From NCBI RefSeq assembly GCF_001645125.1, contig NZ_LXKA01000110.1, positions 248,001-312,000 of the forward strand: DNA of 64,000 nucleotides. Reading direction: 5' to 3'. Below the pieces are notes generated by a model. That model did no database searches and was not told the origin of the DNA. It was given only the letters and a program-made list of their open reading frames with translations. This DNA comes from Paraburkholderia ginsengiterrae. Its GTDB lineage: Bacteria > Pseudomonadota > Gammaproteobacteria > Burkholderiales > Burkholderiaceae. Within the stretch, counting starts at the first letter, position 1. Each line of letters opens with the position of its first letter. A program made the position numbers and the translations under genes. Positions 37,501-46,569 of the stretch are shown piece after piece.

Positions 37501-39063
37501 TCAATGCCCCATCGACGGCCCCACACCCTTGCGCGGCTTGGTAATCCAGACCAGCATCGCGAGCACCAGAAACGCCGCGCACGAGATGCGGAAAAAATCG
37601 TTGGTGGCCATCATATAGGCCTGAGCGGTCACCACCTGGTTCAGCTGCGCGGTGAGGCCATCGCCGGAGAGCCCGATGCCGGCTAGCGCATCGGTATAAG
37701 CGTTGGTATTGGAGGAGTACACATTGACCGAGTCCGTCAGCATCGCGTGATGGTAGATCGTGTCGTTCTCCCAGTACGTCGTGCTAATGGCCGTGCCGAT
37801 CGCCCCCGACAACGTTCTGAAGAAATTGGACAGTCCGGACGCACTCGCCAGCCGTTCATCCGGCACGCTTGAGAGGGTGATGGTGGTCATCGGCACGAAG
37901 AAGCACGCCACGCCGATGCCTTGGACGAGCCGCGGCCAGATCACGTGATTGAACGGCACGTCGAGCGTAAACGTCGAGTTCCAGAACGACACGAAGGCGA
38001 ACACGATGAACGCAAAGCTCGCCACCACGCGCAGATTCAGCCGGTGCATGTTCTTGCCGATCATCGGCGAGAGGAACAGCGCGAGCAAACCGACCGGCGC
38101 GGTCGCAAGACCCGCCAGCCCCGCGGTGTAACCCATCACGGTTTGCAGCCAGAGCGGGAAAATCACCACCGAGCCGAAAAAGGCCATGAAGCCGAACGAG
38201 ATGATCACCACGCCGAGCGCGAAGTTGCGATCTTTGAACAGCGAGAGATCGACAACCGGCTCTTTCTCCGTCATCTCCCACACCAGCATGAAGGCGATCG
38301 CCACCAGCGCAATCACCGCCAGCGTAACGATGAAGGGCGAGTTGAACCAGTCGCGATCCTTGCCGAGGTCGAGCATCATCTGCAGACACGACACGCCTGT
38401 CACGAGCAGCACCAGACCCACCGCGTCAATGCGCTGTTGAGTGATCTTCGTCTCGCGTCCGCGCAGCAGCAGAAACGCGCACACCGCCGAGAACAGGCCG
38501 ATCGGCACATTGATGTAGAAAATCCACGGCCACGTGAAGTTGTCCGTAATGTAGCCGCCCATCACGGGGCCGAAGATGGGGGCGCAAATCACGGTCATTG
38601 CCCAGAGACCCAGCGCGAGGCCGCGTTTTTCCGGCGGATACGAGCGCATCAGAATGGTCTGCGAGAGCGGGACCATCGGCCCGGACACAAGCCCTTGCAC
38701 CAGCCGGAATGCGATCAGCGACTCGAAGTTGTGCGCGAAACCGCATAGCGCCGAAGCGATCGTGAACAGCAGCACGGACAACGTGAACAGGCGCACTTCG
38801 CCGACGCGCCGCGCGAGCCAGCCCGTCAACGGCACGGCGATCGCCGAGGCGACCGAATACGACGAGATCACCCAGGTGCCCTGGCTGGTCGCCACACCGA
38901 GGCTGCCGGAAATGGTCGGCACTGCGACGTTCGCAATCGACGTGTCGAGCACCTCCATAAAGGTGCCGAGCGCGAGACCGACCGTCAGCAAGGCCAGCGC
39001 ACCGCCTTTGAGCGAAGCCGGTTCGGCGGCGGGCAGGGCAGCGGCGGAAGCCGTGGCATTCAT
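37501..39063 (-). CDS. DHA2-family MFS multidrug efflux pump (EmrB-like)
   Basis: 520 aa, 14 predicted TM helices. MFS/DHA2 motifs: LDTSIANVAVPTISGSLG at the end of TM1, GWLARRVGEVRLFTLSVLLF after TM2, and VQGLVSGPMVPLSQTILMRSYPPEKRG. Expected to export hydrophobic compounds by proton antiport. It follows the marR gene by 138 bp in the same direction, so MarR probably controls it. An EmrA/HlyD-type adaptor gene, normally adjacent, is absent. Confidence 0.9.
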   Translation of the reverse strand: MNATASAAALPAAEPASLKGGALALLTVGLALGTFMEVLDTSIANVAVPTISGSLGVATSQGTWVISSYSVASAIAVPLTGWLARRVGEVRLFTLSVLLFTIASALCGFAHNFESLIAFRLVQGLVSGPMVPLSQTILMRSYPPEKRGLALGLWAMTVICAPIFGPVMGGYITDNFTWPWIFYINVPIGLFSAVCAFLLLRGRETKITQQRIDAVGLVLLVTGVSCLQMMLDLGKDRDWFNSPFIVTLAVIALVAIAFMLVWEMTEKEPVVDLSLFKDRNFALGVVIISFGFMAFFGSVVIFPLWLQTVMGYTAGLAGLATAPVGLLALFLSPMIGKNMHRLNLRVVASFAFIVFAFVSFWNSTFTLDVPFNHVIWPRLVQGIGVACFFVPMTTITLSSVPDERLASASGLSNFFRTLSGAIGTAISTTYWENDTIYHHAMLTDSVNVYSSNTNAYTDALAGIGLSGDGLTAQLNQVVTAQAYMMATNDFFRISCAAFLVLAMLVWITKPRKGVGPSMGH

Positions 39064-39201
39064 GGATTCTTCTCCTCAGCCGGGAAAGCTTGTCGCGGCA
39101 GCTTTATCGCATCCACTGACGGGTGCGCTTACATGCCACATCACTCTCTGCCCAGACAGATATCGTCAAACAATCATGCGCGCAAGGGCGCGCTTTCTGG
39201 C

Positions 39202-39744
39202 TTATTGCTCGCCGCGTTTCAGCGGCGACTCTTCGGGTAATTCGTCGGGCGATTCGTGCTGCGGCCCCACTCCGCAGGCCGCGCTTGCGCCTGCGTCGAT
39301 ACCGTTCGCGATGAAACGGCCGAGCAGGTCGATCAGCGTGGCGTGCTCCGCAACAGAAAACCCGCGCAACTGCTCGTTCAGGACTTCGGCACCCAGGCCG
39401 GGCAGCAGTTGCGCGGCTTCGTGGCCTTGCGGCGTCAACTCCAGCTTCACCATCCGGCGATCGGTATCGCTGCGCGTGCGCACGATAAAGCCTTTCTTTT
39501 CAAGGCGATCGAGCAGACGCGTCATTGAACCGCTGTCGTAGGACATGGCGCGCGACAGCTCGAACGGTGTGCTTGCGCGTCGCGACGAAAGCATCAGAAT
39601 CACGCCAATCTGCTGCGTGGTCAGCCCCAGCGGTTTGACCGCGCGGTCCGTGCGCTCGACCAGCACATTGCGCGCTTTCGTCAGGTAGTAGCCAAGACTC
39701 GATTCGAGATCAATCTCGTCTGCCTTGTAGGGGCCATCAGTCAT
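39202..39744 (-). CDS. MarR family transcriptional regulator
   Basis: 180 aa winged-helix regulator: LGYYLTKARNVLVERTDRAVKPLGLTTQQIGVILML, recognition region ASTPFELSRAMSYDSGSMTRLLDRLEKKGFIVR, wing SDTDRRMVKLELTPQG. The C-terminus carries a 30-residue acidic tail. ATG 39744 begins the conserved portion; the upstream ORF extension is not convincing. Likely repressor of the downstream MFS pump. ATTG-N6-CAAT at 39880-39893 is a possible operator. Confidence 0.88.
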   Translation of the reverse strand: MTDGPYKADEIDLESSLGYYLTKARNVLVERTDRAVKPLGLTTQQIGVILMLSSRRASTPFELSRAMSYDSGSMTRLLDRLEKKGFIVRTRSDTDRRMVKLELTPQGHEAAQLLPGLGAEVLNEQLRGFSVAEHATLIDLLGRFIANGIDAGASAACGVGPQHESPDELPEESPLKRGEQ

Positions 39745-39879
39745 TGTGTTTCCAGGAACATCGTCGAGCAGAACGGATTTTAGCTGCCTAAGCAGGCAAG
39801 TCAAACTGGATTTCACGTAGAGCGAACAGCGGAAAAACAACACCGCAGCTTCATACGAGGCCAAGTATCTTGAAATTTA

Positions 39880-39893
39880 ATTGCATAGTCAAT
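39880..39893. promoter_or_regulatory. Possible MarR operator
   Basis: ATTG-catagt-CAAT dyad in an AT-rich stretch 136 bp upstream of the marR start. Position and symmetry fit MarR-type autoregulation; short and unproven. Confidence 0.3.
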
Positions 39894-39996
39894 ATTATGA
39901 CAGGCAACGAGTTACGCGCGATCTGCGCCACCCGAGACTATGTTCTGACCGATTGCCTGCACGCCGCGAGCGCGGCATGTACAAAGGATGTTCCCG

Positions 39997-40359
39997 ATGC
40001 TGTACCTCAAAAACACGCTTGGCGGCCTGAGCCGCTCCCTGACCGATTCCGCACTGAACAGCTTCCAAGGCCCGCGCCGCTGGTGGAAACTCGCGTTGTT
40101 CGCCGTGTTGTTCGTGTTGCCCGGCGGATCGGTGGGCGTGGCGGTGCTGGCGTGGGTGGAGCATCGACGGGGGCAGAAGGGCGACACGCCGGCAAAGGTC
40201 AAGTCGGTGCCGGCATCGGTCCCAACGGTGAACACAGCTGTTCCGGCTATCGGCGCCGACAAACATCCAACCGCCTGCCAGGCGCGTGGCGATGCGCCTT
40301 GCCGTGCCGCGGCCGGAAAGCTTGCCCGGCAGGCGACGTCGACAGAATCGCGGGTTTAA
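39997..40359 (+). CDS. Small membrane protein of unknown function
   Basis: 120 aa. Amphipathic N-terminus (MLYLKNTLGGLSRSLTDSALNSF), one TM at about residues 31-52 (WWKLALFAVLFVLPGGSVGVAVLAWVEHRR), then a disordered Ala/Val/Pro-rich region with CQARGDAPCRAA. ATG 39997 (AAGGA 9 nt upstream) is chosen; ATG 39988 is possible. Divergent from marR. Family not recognised. Confidence 0.6.
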   Translation: MLYLKNTLGGLSRSLTDSALNSFQGPRRWWKLALFAVLFVLPGGSVGVAVLAWVEHRRGQKGDTPAKVKSVPASVPTVNTAVPAIGADKHPTACQARGDAPCRAAAGKLARQATSTESRV

Positions 40360-40574
40360 ACGGACTTACCGGCGGGCTGAGCGGCCGCCTGTCCGGTAAC
40401 AGCGCGTAACCATCGCGTTATCCTCGGTAACACACCTGCATCGCTCCTCGCATTAACCTTTCGGTTTCCCGCGCCCAAGCGGGCTCATACGCTAACATGC
40501 CGGCAGACCATGATCTCGCCCGGCCGGCGGTGCCGCCATTGTCCGCACCGCGGCGTCCCGAAGGAATTCATTGC

Positions 40575-42152
40575 ATGCAGTCTTATCGAACCGCGCGCGT
40601 GCGATCGCTTGCGCCTCGCGTCATGACTATCGCGGTGGTGGCGGCCCTCGCCACCCTGCTGAGCGCCTGTGTGGTCGGCCCCGACTACAAACGGCCGTCC
40701 GCCGAGATTCCCGCGTCGTACAAGGAAGCCGCGCCCGGCTGGAAAGTCGCCGAACCGGCCGATCAGCACGATCGCGGTAACTGGTGGAGCATTTACGAAG
40801 ACCCGCAGCTCAACGCGCTCGAAGACCAGCTCAATACCGCGAATCAGACCATCGCCCAGTTCGCCGCCGCGTACCGGCAGGCACGCGCGCTGGTCGGCGA
40901 GGCACGGGCCGCCTACTTCCCGACCATCGGCGCCTCGGCGGGCGCGACGCGCTCGGGCAACGGCTCGTCCTCCGGCGGCAACTCGACCACCGCCACCAGC
41001 CGTTCCGGCGTCAACAACAGCTTCAACGTGCAGCTCGACGCCAGCTGGGAGCCGGATCTCTGGGGCTCGGTCACCCGCTCGGTCAACTCGCAGAAAGCCG
41101 GCCAGCAAAGCGCCGCCGCGGATCTGGCGAATGCACGGCTGTCCGCGCAGGCCACGCTCGCGCAAACCTACTTCTCGCTGCGCGCGCTCGATTCCACGCA
41201 AAAATTGCTCGACGACACTGTCGCGGCCTATCAGCGCTCGCTGCAGCTCACGCAAAACCAGTACGCGGCCGGCGTGGCCGCCCGCTCCGACGTGATTCAG
41301 GCGCAAACGCAATTGCAATCCGCGCAGGCAGCCGCGATCGACAACGGTATCCAGCGCGCTCAGGACGAGCACGCCATCGCCGTGCTGGTCGGCCAGCCGG
41401 CCTCGACCTTTTCGATTCCGCCTATGCCGCTCACCGCGACGCCGCCCGCCGTGCCGGCGCAGATGCCGTCCGCGCTGCTCGAACGGCGTCCGGATATCGC
41501 GTCGGCGGAACGCAAGGCCGCAGCCGCGAACGAACAGATTGGCGTCGCGATTGCCGCCTTCTTCCCGTCGCTCACGCTGTCGGCCACGGGCGGCTTCGAA
41601 AGTTCGGTGTTCTCACAGTTGCTGACCGCGCCGTCGCGCTTCTGGACGCTTGGCCCGCAACTTGCCGAAACGCTATTCGACGCCGGTCTGCGTCAGGCCA
41701 AAAATGACGCCGCCCGCGCGGCGTACGACGGTAACGTGGCGACCTACCGTCAAACGGTGCTGGCCGCATTCCAGGACGTCGAGGACAACCTCGCTTCGCA
41801 ACGCATCCTCGAACAGGAAATCGTCGTGCAGCGGCAGGCGGTGGAATCCGCACGCCAGGCGCTGGCGATCGTCACGAACGAGTACAAGGCGGGCACGGTC
41901 GGCTATGTCAACGTGCTGACGGCGCAAACCACCGCTTTCACTGCCGAGCAGAAGCTCGAGAACATCGCCGGGCAGCGGATGGTCTCGTCGGTGGGTCTGG
42001 TGAAGGCGCTGGGCGGCGGCTGGGACGTGTCGCAGATGAATCGCGAAACGGGCGATGTGGCGGCGCCGGCGCCTGTGCCGGCGTCATCGCCGGTGCCCGT
42101 CGCGCAGAGCGGGGCGACGCCTCCTTCGCAGGCGCCGACGCAAAGCCAATAG
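40575..42152 (+). CDS. RND/NodT-type outer membrane efflux lipoprotein (OprM family)
   Basis: 525 aa. The lipoprotein signal ends LLSAC (lipidated Cys) then VVGPDYKRPSAEIPASYKEA, the NodT/OprM start. Two OEP repeats follow: NTANQTIAQFAAAYRQARALVGEARAAYFPTIGASAG and NEQIGVAIAAFFPSLTLSATGGFESS, plus LGPQLAETLFDAGLRQAKNDAARAAYDGNVATYRQTVLAAFQDVEDNLASQRILEQE. It forms a trimeric channel. No inner-membrane adaptor is adjacent. It may serve the nearby MFS pump or a pump encoded elsewhere. The C-terminal Pro/Ala/Ser tail is variable. Confidence 0.92.
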   Translation: MQSYRTARVRSLAPRVMTIAVVAALATLLSACVVGPDYKRPSAEIPASYKEAAPGWKVAEPADQHDRGNWWSIYEDPQLNALEDQLNTANQTIAQFAAAYRQARALVGEARAAYFPTIGASAGATRSGNGSSSGGNSTTATSRSGVNNSFNVQLDASWEPDLWGSVTRSVNSQKAGQQSAAADLANARLSAQATLAQTYFSLRALDSTQKLLDDTVAAYQRSLQLTQNQYAAGVAARSDVIQAQTQLQSAQAAAIDNGIQRAQDEHAIAVLVGQPASTFSIPPMPLTATPPAVPAQMPSALLERRPDIASAERKAAAANEQIGVAIAAFFPSLTLSATGGFESSVFSQLLTAPSRFWTLGPQLAETLFDAGLRQAKNDAARAAYDGNVATYRQTVLAAFQDVEDNLASQRILEQEIVVQRQAVESARQALAIVTNEYKAGTVGYVNVLTAQTTAFTAEQKLENIAGQRMVSSVGLVKALGGGWDVSQMNRETGDVAAPAPVPASSPVPVAQSGATPPSQAPTQSQ

Positions 42153-42176
42153 GCAGCGCCACCCGTCGGGGCAAAA

Positions 42177-42219
42177 CAAAAGAGGCATGCTCGCGGAATG
42201 CGGTCATGCCTCTTTTTTT
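42177..42219. terminator. Terminator between NodT gene and gspN
   Basis: GAGGCATG (42182-42189) and CATGCCTC (42205-42212) pair, followed by T7 and preceded by an A-rich run. It can end both the NodT gene and the leftward gsp operon. Confidence 0.8.
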
Positions 42220-42249
42220 CATGGCGCTGGCGTGCGTCGGTCCCGTACC

Positions 42250-43029
42250 TCAGTGTACGAACGTGAGCGCGACCGTATCCGGACCGCTTGGCCGTCCCAG
42301 AAGATTCAGCAACCCCGCGAGGTTATCGCGCGCCTCCGGCGCCGCGCTCGCCGTCCCATGAAACGACGTGGAGCCCGCCGACACCGTGCCATTGCCGGTC
42401 AGCGTGAGCGGCCCTTTGGTCGTCGTCAGATCGAGTGTGGACGAGGCGCCCTCGGCCTGAAACACCACGCGGTACGACCCCAGCGGCTTGACCAGCGAGA
42501 CGCGCGAGCTGACATTGGTCAGCGTGACGGTCAGTTGCCCGAACGCTTCTCGGTTGAAGCTTCGCCAGTCGGACCACGACAGCTGCACATCGCCCTGCAG
42601 ATCCAGCGTGTTGAAAGGCGCACCCAGCCCGCTCAGCAGCGACGCCGGCACGGTGATCGCGCCCGATGTGACCGTGGCGGTACGCGGTGTGGCGTCGACG
42701 GTGATCGGCTCCGGCATGGCTTCGCTCTGCCGCATGGTCATCCGCACCCGGCCGATGAAAAGCGGCCAGAATGCCGTATGCCATTCGATGCGTCCTGGCA
42801 GCAGCGTCGCGGCGCTCATGTCGGAGCCGGCGGCCAGCATCAGCGTGGCGGAGCCGTGCCAGAGCGAACCGGCCGGATCGACGAGATTGACGTGACCACG
42901 CGTCTGCCGGGCGAACTGCGGCGTAATCCACGCGGCCGGCAACAGCGTCAGCATCACGACCGCGGCCGACAGCACCGCGATCACCAGCCAGGGAAGCGCG
43001 ACGCGCAAGCGCCGCATCCAGTAGCTCAT
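42250..43029 (-). CDS. gspN: Type II secretion system protein N
   Basis: 259 aa, N-terminal TM (LPWLVIAVLSAAVVMLTLLPAAW) and a periplasmic beta-rich domain. GspN segments: GHVNLVDPAGSLWHGSATLMLA, LLPGRIEWHTAFWPLF, FNTLDLQGDVQLSW and GPDTVALTFVH. Last gene of the leftward gsp operon, 22 bp after gspM. Accessory role in secretion. Confidence 0.9.
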   Translation of the reverse strand: MSYWMRRLRVALPWLVIAVLSAAVVMLTLLPAAWITPQFARQTRGHVNLVDPAGSLWHGSATLMLAAGSDMSAATLLPGRIEWHTAFWPLFIGRVRMTMRQSEAMPEPITVDATPRTATVTSGAITVPASLLSGLGAPFNTLDLQGDVQLSWSDWRSFNREAFGQLTVTLTNVSSRVSLVKPLGSYRVVFQAEGASSTLDLTTTKGPLTLTGNGTVSAGSTSFHGTASAAPEARDNLAGLLNLLGRPSGPDTVALTFVH

Positions 43030-43051
43030 GCGAATTCCTGTGACGGCGCGG

Positions 43052-43555
43052 TTATTTCGCGGTCGACGGCTGCAGCGATGCCGTCAGATCCACCTGGCCG
43101 TCTTCCTTGAGCGCGGTTGCGTGCGCCTCCGAGACCTGCACCTTGAACTGCTTGCGCACGTCGTCGAGCCAGTTCGTCCACGCCGGAAACGACGCGTTCT
43201 TCAACTGGATCTGCACCACGTTGCCGATCACCTGCACCTGGACCGCCGCCAGGCCGTGATCGTTGAGCGACGCGCTCAGCGCGTCCTTCAGCGCGGCACC
43301 GGTCGGCGCGACGCCTTGTGCCGCCGCCGACAGCTGACGCGCTTCGTTCGACTGCGCGGTCATCTGCGCCAGTTGCCGCTGCAAGGCGGGCAGCGACTCA
43401 CGCAGATGCGCGCGGCCTTCCTGCGCCGGCGCCCACAGCACCGACCACGCGATCACCACGGCGAGGATGCCGCCGCCCCACGTCAGCAGCGTTTTTTCGC
43501 GCTCGCTGCGCTGCTCCCAGAATCCAGCCCAGGTTTGGGCGAGTTCAGCTTTCAT
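43052..43555 (-). CDS. gspM: Type II secretion system protein M
   Basis: 167 aa. Short cytoplasmic start MKAELAQTWAGFWEQRSEREKTLL, a TM at about residues 27-45 (TWGGGILAVVIAWSVLWA) and a periplasmic ferredoxin-like domain. It binds GspL in the inner-membrane platform. The start overlaps the gspL stop (ATGA, 43552-43555). An upstream in-frame start inside gspL is less likely. Confidence 0.92.
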   Translation of the reverse strand: MKAELAQTWAGFWEQRSEREKTLLTWGGGILAVVIAWSVLWAPAQEGRAHLRESLPALQRQLAQMTAQSNEARQLSAAAQGVAPTGAALKDALSASLNDHGLAAVQVQVIGNVVQIQLKNASFPAWTNWLDDVRKQFKVQVSEAHATALKEDGQVDLTASLQPSTAK

Positions 43556-44949
43556 TGTCCGTTCCTGATGGTCCACTTGCCGGTATTGCTGTCGATCGCG
43601 CCAGAGAGCCCGTTGCGCGCGAGGCGCTTGGAGAAGTCCGGATCGACCTTGATCTCAGGCTTGAAGGTGACATCGAGCCGCCGGTCGTGATAATCGAGCG
43701 CGGCGATGCCGTTGACCGGCACCGTCCCCAGCGAGCGCGCGACGCCGTCGGCGAGCGGCAGGAAGTCGTCCGGCGACAACTCGCCCGCCGCGACGCGCAA
43801 CTGCTGCAACTGGCGAGACATCTGGCCGGGCGCATCGAGCACGACCGTCGTCTTGGGGAAGGTATTGAGCAGCAGCTCGGTCATCTGCGTACTGATCGCG
43901 TCGCGTTGGCGCGAGAGCATCAGCCACTGCACATTCGCGCCGACAATCGCGATCAGCAACGCGCCCACCGCGAGCAGCACCGGCAGGCGCAGACGCCTCA
44001 GCGTCGCGCGGTCGAGCCGCCACGGCTGCGAGGCGAACTCGAACTGGCACAGGTCGAAGCGGCACTCCAGCGCGCGCCGCGCGAGTTGCTCGAACGGCAT
44101 TGGGCTGGCGCCGTGGATATGCGCAGCGAGGCGCGCCGGGCTATTCGTCGCGAGGCTCGGCTCGTTGCCGGGCACTTCGGTGAGCATGTGCAGCGAAACC
44201 GGCGCCGCGCCGGCCAGCGCGCCGAGCGTCGCGTTCACTGCATTGGCCGGCACGGCCAGCCCTTCGCCCTGCATGCCGCGTGCGATCGCCAATTCGACGC
44301 GCGGCACCAATCTGTCCCCGTTGGACTCGACCGCGCCTTCGAGCAGCATGACCGGTGCAGTCTGGACCACGGCGCCGAGCACGGCGGCGACCATCGGCGG
44401 CAAAGCCGCCTCGTCCGCCGCAGACGCCACCCCGCCGGCGGCATCCGCCATGACCGGCTCGCCTGCGGTGGCCAATTCCACGACTTTCGCGGATGTGCCA
44501 AGCGCAAGCGCCTGCGGCAGGCAGCGCGTGACGGGCACCGCGCGCAAGCTGCGATGGCCGGCGGCAGAGAACGATTCGCAGATAAAGCGGAACCAGCCGC
44601 GGTCGATAATCGCCAGCAGTTGCCGGCCGCCCACGGCCGGTTGCGGATCGACGGCGATGTGACAGGTCTGCGGATCCTGGATCAGTTGATCCTCGACGAT
44701 ATTGGGCAATGCCTGACGCAGCCGCGGGCCGCGCAACGGCGGCAGGGTGGCGGGCATCATCAGCAGGTCGCGTGCGGCGACCATCAGCACCGTGGTCGAG
44801 GCGCGCGGCAGCAGCGCGAGCGCCGAGCGGCCGGCGCGCTGGGTGCGGCCCGACTTGTCGAGCAGCAGAAACGGCAGCTCGGGCAGTTGCCATTCCTGCG
44901 ATGGCACCGCCGGATCACGCGGCGGCAGTAGAACGATCAGCGTGCTCAA
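43552..44949 (-). CDS. gspL: Type II secretion system protein L
   Basis: 465 aa. Actin-like cytoplasmic domain at about residues 1-265 (STLIVLLPPRDPAVPSQEWQLPELPFLLLD, LVEDQLIQDP-type segment NIVEDQLIQDPQTCHIAV), TM at about 330-350 (LRLPVLLAVGALLIAIVGANVQWL) and a periplasmic ferredoxin-like domain. It links GspE to the platform. It starts at TTG 44949, 28 bp past the gspK stop; no ATG or GTG gives the conserved N-terminus. Confidence 0.92.
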   Translation of the reverse strand: MSTLIVLLPPRDPAVPSQEWQLPELPFLLLDKSGRTQRAGRSALALLPRASTTVLMVAARDLLMMPATLPPLRGPRLRQALPNIVEDQLIQDPQTCHIAVDPQPAVGGRQLLAIIDRGWFRFICESFSAAGHRSLRAVPVTRCLPQALALGTSAKVVELATAGEPVMADAAGGVASAADEAALPPMVAAVLGAVVQTAPVMLLEGAVESNGDRLVPRVELAIARGMQGEGLAVPANAVNATLGALAGAAPVSLHMLTEVPGNEPSLATNSPARLAAHIHGASPMPFEQLARRALECRFDLCQFEFASQPWRLDRATLRRLRLPVLLAVGALLIAIVGANVQWLMLSRQRDAISTQMTELLLNTFPKTTVVLDAPGQMSRQLQQLRVAAGELSPDDFLPLADGVARSLGTVPVNGIAALDYHDRRLDVTFKPEIKVDPDFSKRLARNGLSGAIDSNTGKWTIRNGQ

Positions 44950-44977
44950 AGGCCACTCTCTCTGGGAAAGGCGTTAT

Positions 44978-46189
44978 TCATAGTTGGTCTTGTACCCGCA
45001 CGATACGCGTAGTGTGCGTCAATGCGTCGCGATAGACGAGTGTTGTGCGGTCCACCTCGGCGCGTTCGTGCTGCACGCGGCCATGGATGAGGAAATAACT
45101 CGTGTTGACGTCGAGTTCGCTTTGATCGAACGGGATCGATTGCCCGGCGCCGCGCAACGCGAGCTGGATGTCGCCGGCGTTGCGGAAAAACACGGTCTGC
45201 CGGCGCGCGACGAGGGCCTGCGCAGCCGACAGGCTCATGCCCGGCACGACTGCCGCGATCACCTCGGCGGAGGCCGTATTCGCGTTGATCGGCGTGACGG
45301 TCGGCAAGACGGTCACGAACGGCCGCAGGTGCGCGACGATTTCCGGCGTATAACCCGGAATATCGAGCAGCGAGTCCACGCTGGTCAATTGAAGCGGCGC
45401 ATGCGCCGAGCTGTCGTCGCCTTCTTCGAGACCGGGCTTGTCGGTGAAGCTGCTGCCGCCGATGGCGCCACCCTGAATCGACGGGGCCGCTGTCGTGCCG
45501 TTCGCGGACGTGACGGTCTGAAAGCGGGTTGCCGATTGCGCGAGGCTCGCGCGAACCTGAACGGCGGTGGTTTTTGCCAGCTGGCTGTTCACGCCGAGGG
45601 AGACGAGCAGGCGCTGGTAGTTGCCGATCTGATCCGTGTCCAGTTGAAGGACGCCGGGCGCGGGGCTCGAGACGAGATTGCGCAGGTTGAATTTTGCCTG
45701 GGCGTCTTCGATCGAGCCTGAGAGGTAGGTTGCTGCGCCTTCCTCTGCGCGGACTTCGCCGATTTGTCCCAGGAAATCTGATAGGCGTGTTTTGGCGATG
45801 GGGACGCCCCATAGGCCGCCCAGGTACGTGATGCCTGCTGATGTGTCGCCCTCCGAGCGGAGGATCAGGCGCGTCCAGTCGAGGGCGCCGCGGGCCACCC
45901 ATTGCGCCTGGGAGAGGAGGCGCTGGTTTTCGATTCTTCTTATTTGGACTTGTTGGCGCCAGAGCATGCCCGAGACCAATATTGCTGAGAGGGCTACTAC
46001 CAGTAGGGCGCTGATGATGGCGACGCCAGACTGGGTTTTTTGTTTTCCCCGGGTGTTGGTGGCCTCTCCTTGAATTCGCGGCGGTCCACTTTTGATGTTG
46101 GCCTTTCCTTGAATTCGCGGTGGTCTATTAGCGTTGCCCCTGTGCGGGGCGGCACCTACTTTCTTTGCCGCGGCAAAGAAAGTAGGCAA
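44978..46189 (-). CDS. gspK: Type II secretion minor pseudopilin K; 5' end altered by a repeat element
   Basis: The GspK core begins QSGVAIISALLVVALSAILVSGMLWRQQVQIRR (prepilin-type leader and hydrophobic helix, about 46040-45940). It then has GspK domains including SVDSLLDIPGYTPEIVAHLRPFVTVLP and ITPINANTASAEVIAA-like text. GspK caps the pseudopilus tip. No ATG, GTG or TTG lies between the core and the inverted-repeat element at 46053-46668. The first usable start, TTG 46189, lies inside the element; ATC at 46096 and ATT at 46075 are non-standard alternatives. The frame stays open through the whole element into gspJ. Coordinates assume TTG 46189 (403 aa). Confidence 0.8.
   Translation of the reverse strand: MPTFFAAAKKVGAAPHRGNANRPPRIQGKANIKSGPPRIQGEATNTRGKQKTQSGVAIISALLVVALSAILVSGMLWRQQVQIRRIENQRLLSQAQWVARGALDWTRLILRSEGDTSAGITYLGGLWGVPIAKTRLSDFLGQIGEVRAEEGAATYLSGSIEDAQAKFNLRNLVSSPAPGVLQLDTDQIGNYQRLLVSLGVNSQLAKTTAVQVRASLAQSATRFQTVTSANGTTAAPSIQGGAIGGSSFTDKPGLEEGDDSSAHAPLQLTSVDSLLDIPGYTPEIVAHLRPFVTVLPTVTPINANTASAEVIAAVVPGMSLSAAQALVARRQTVFFRNAGDIQLALRGAGQSIPFDQSELDVNTSYFLIHGRVQHERAEVDRTTLVYRDALTHTTRIVRVQDQL
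46155..46186. repeat. 32-bp perfect palindrome (left arm)
   Basis: CCTACTTTCTTTGCCG joined to CGGCAAAGAAAGTAGG. The right arm carries the same palindrome with both symmetric positions changed. Confidence 0.9.
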
Positions 46190-46537
46190 AGAAAGCCGCT
46201 TCACACCGCTAACTCTTAAGCGAGTCCCCTGGCTTGGAGGGGGTAGTGGTGCATCTGGAATCCGTGCCCCCGCGCACTCCGCGTTCGTGACAAAGCAGTC
46301 ATCCTTCCCGTCTTGCACTACGTGCTCGCCGGAACGGTCTGTCTCAAACCCCAGTGGCTTCGCTTGGGGGCGGTGGGGGTATTCGGATGTACCCTTCGGC
46401 GCGCGCAGCGCCGCCGGAGCGGATGACTGCCTGGTCACTACCGGTTGTTGAGCGAGGGAATGTGCGTTGATCGCGCCACTACCGTGGCTGTGCGAGGAGC
46501 CCGCTTGTACGTTAGCGGTGTGAAGCGGCTTTCTTTG

Positions 46538-46569
46538 CTTACTTTCTTTGCCGCGGCAAAGAAAGTAAG
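46538..46569. repeat. 32-bp perfect palindrome (right arm)
   Basis: CTTACTTTCTTTGCCG joined to CGGCAAAGAAAGTAAG. Relative to the left copy, C-to-T and G-to-A changes compensate, so symmetry is kept. Confidence 0.9.
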
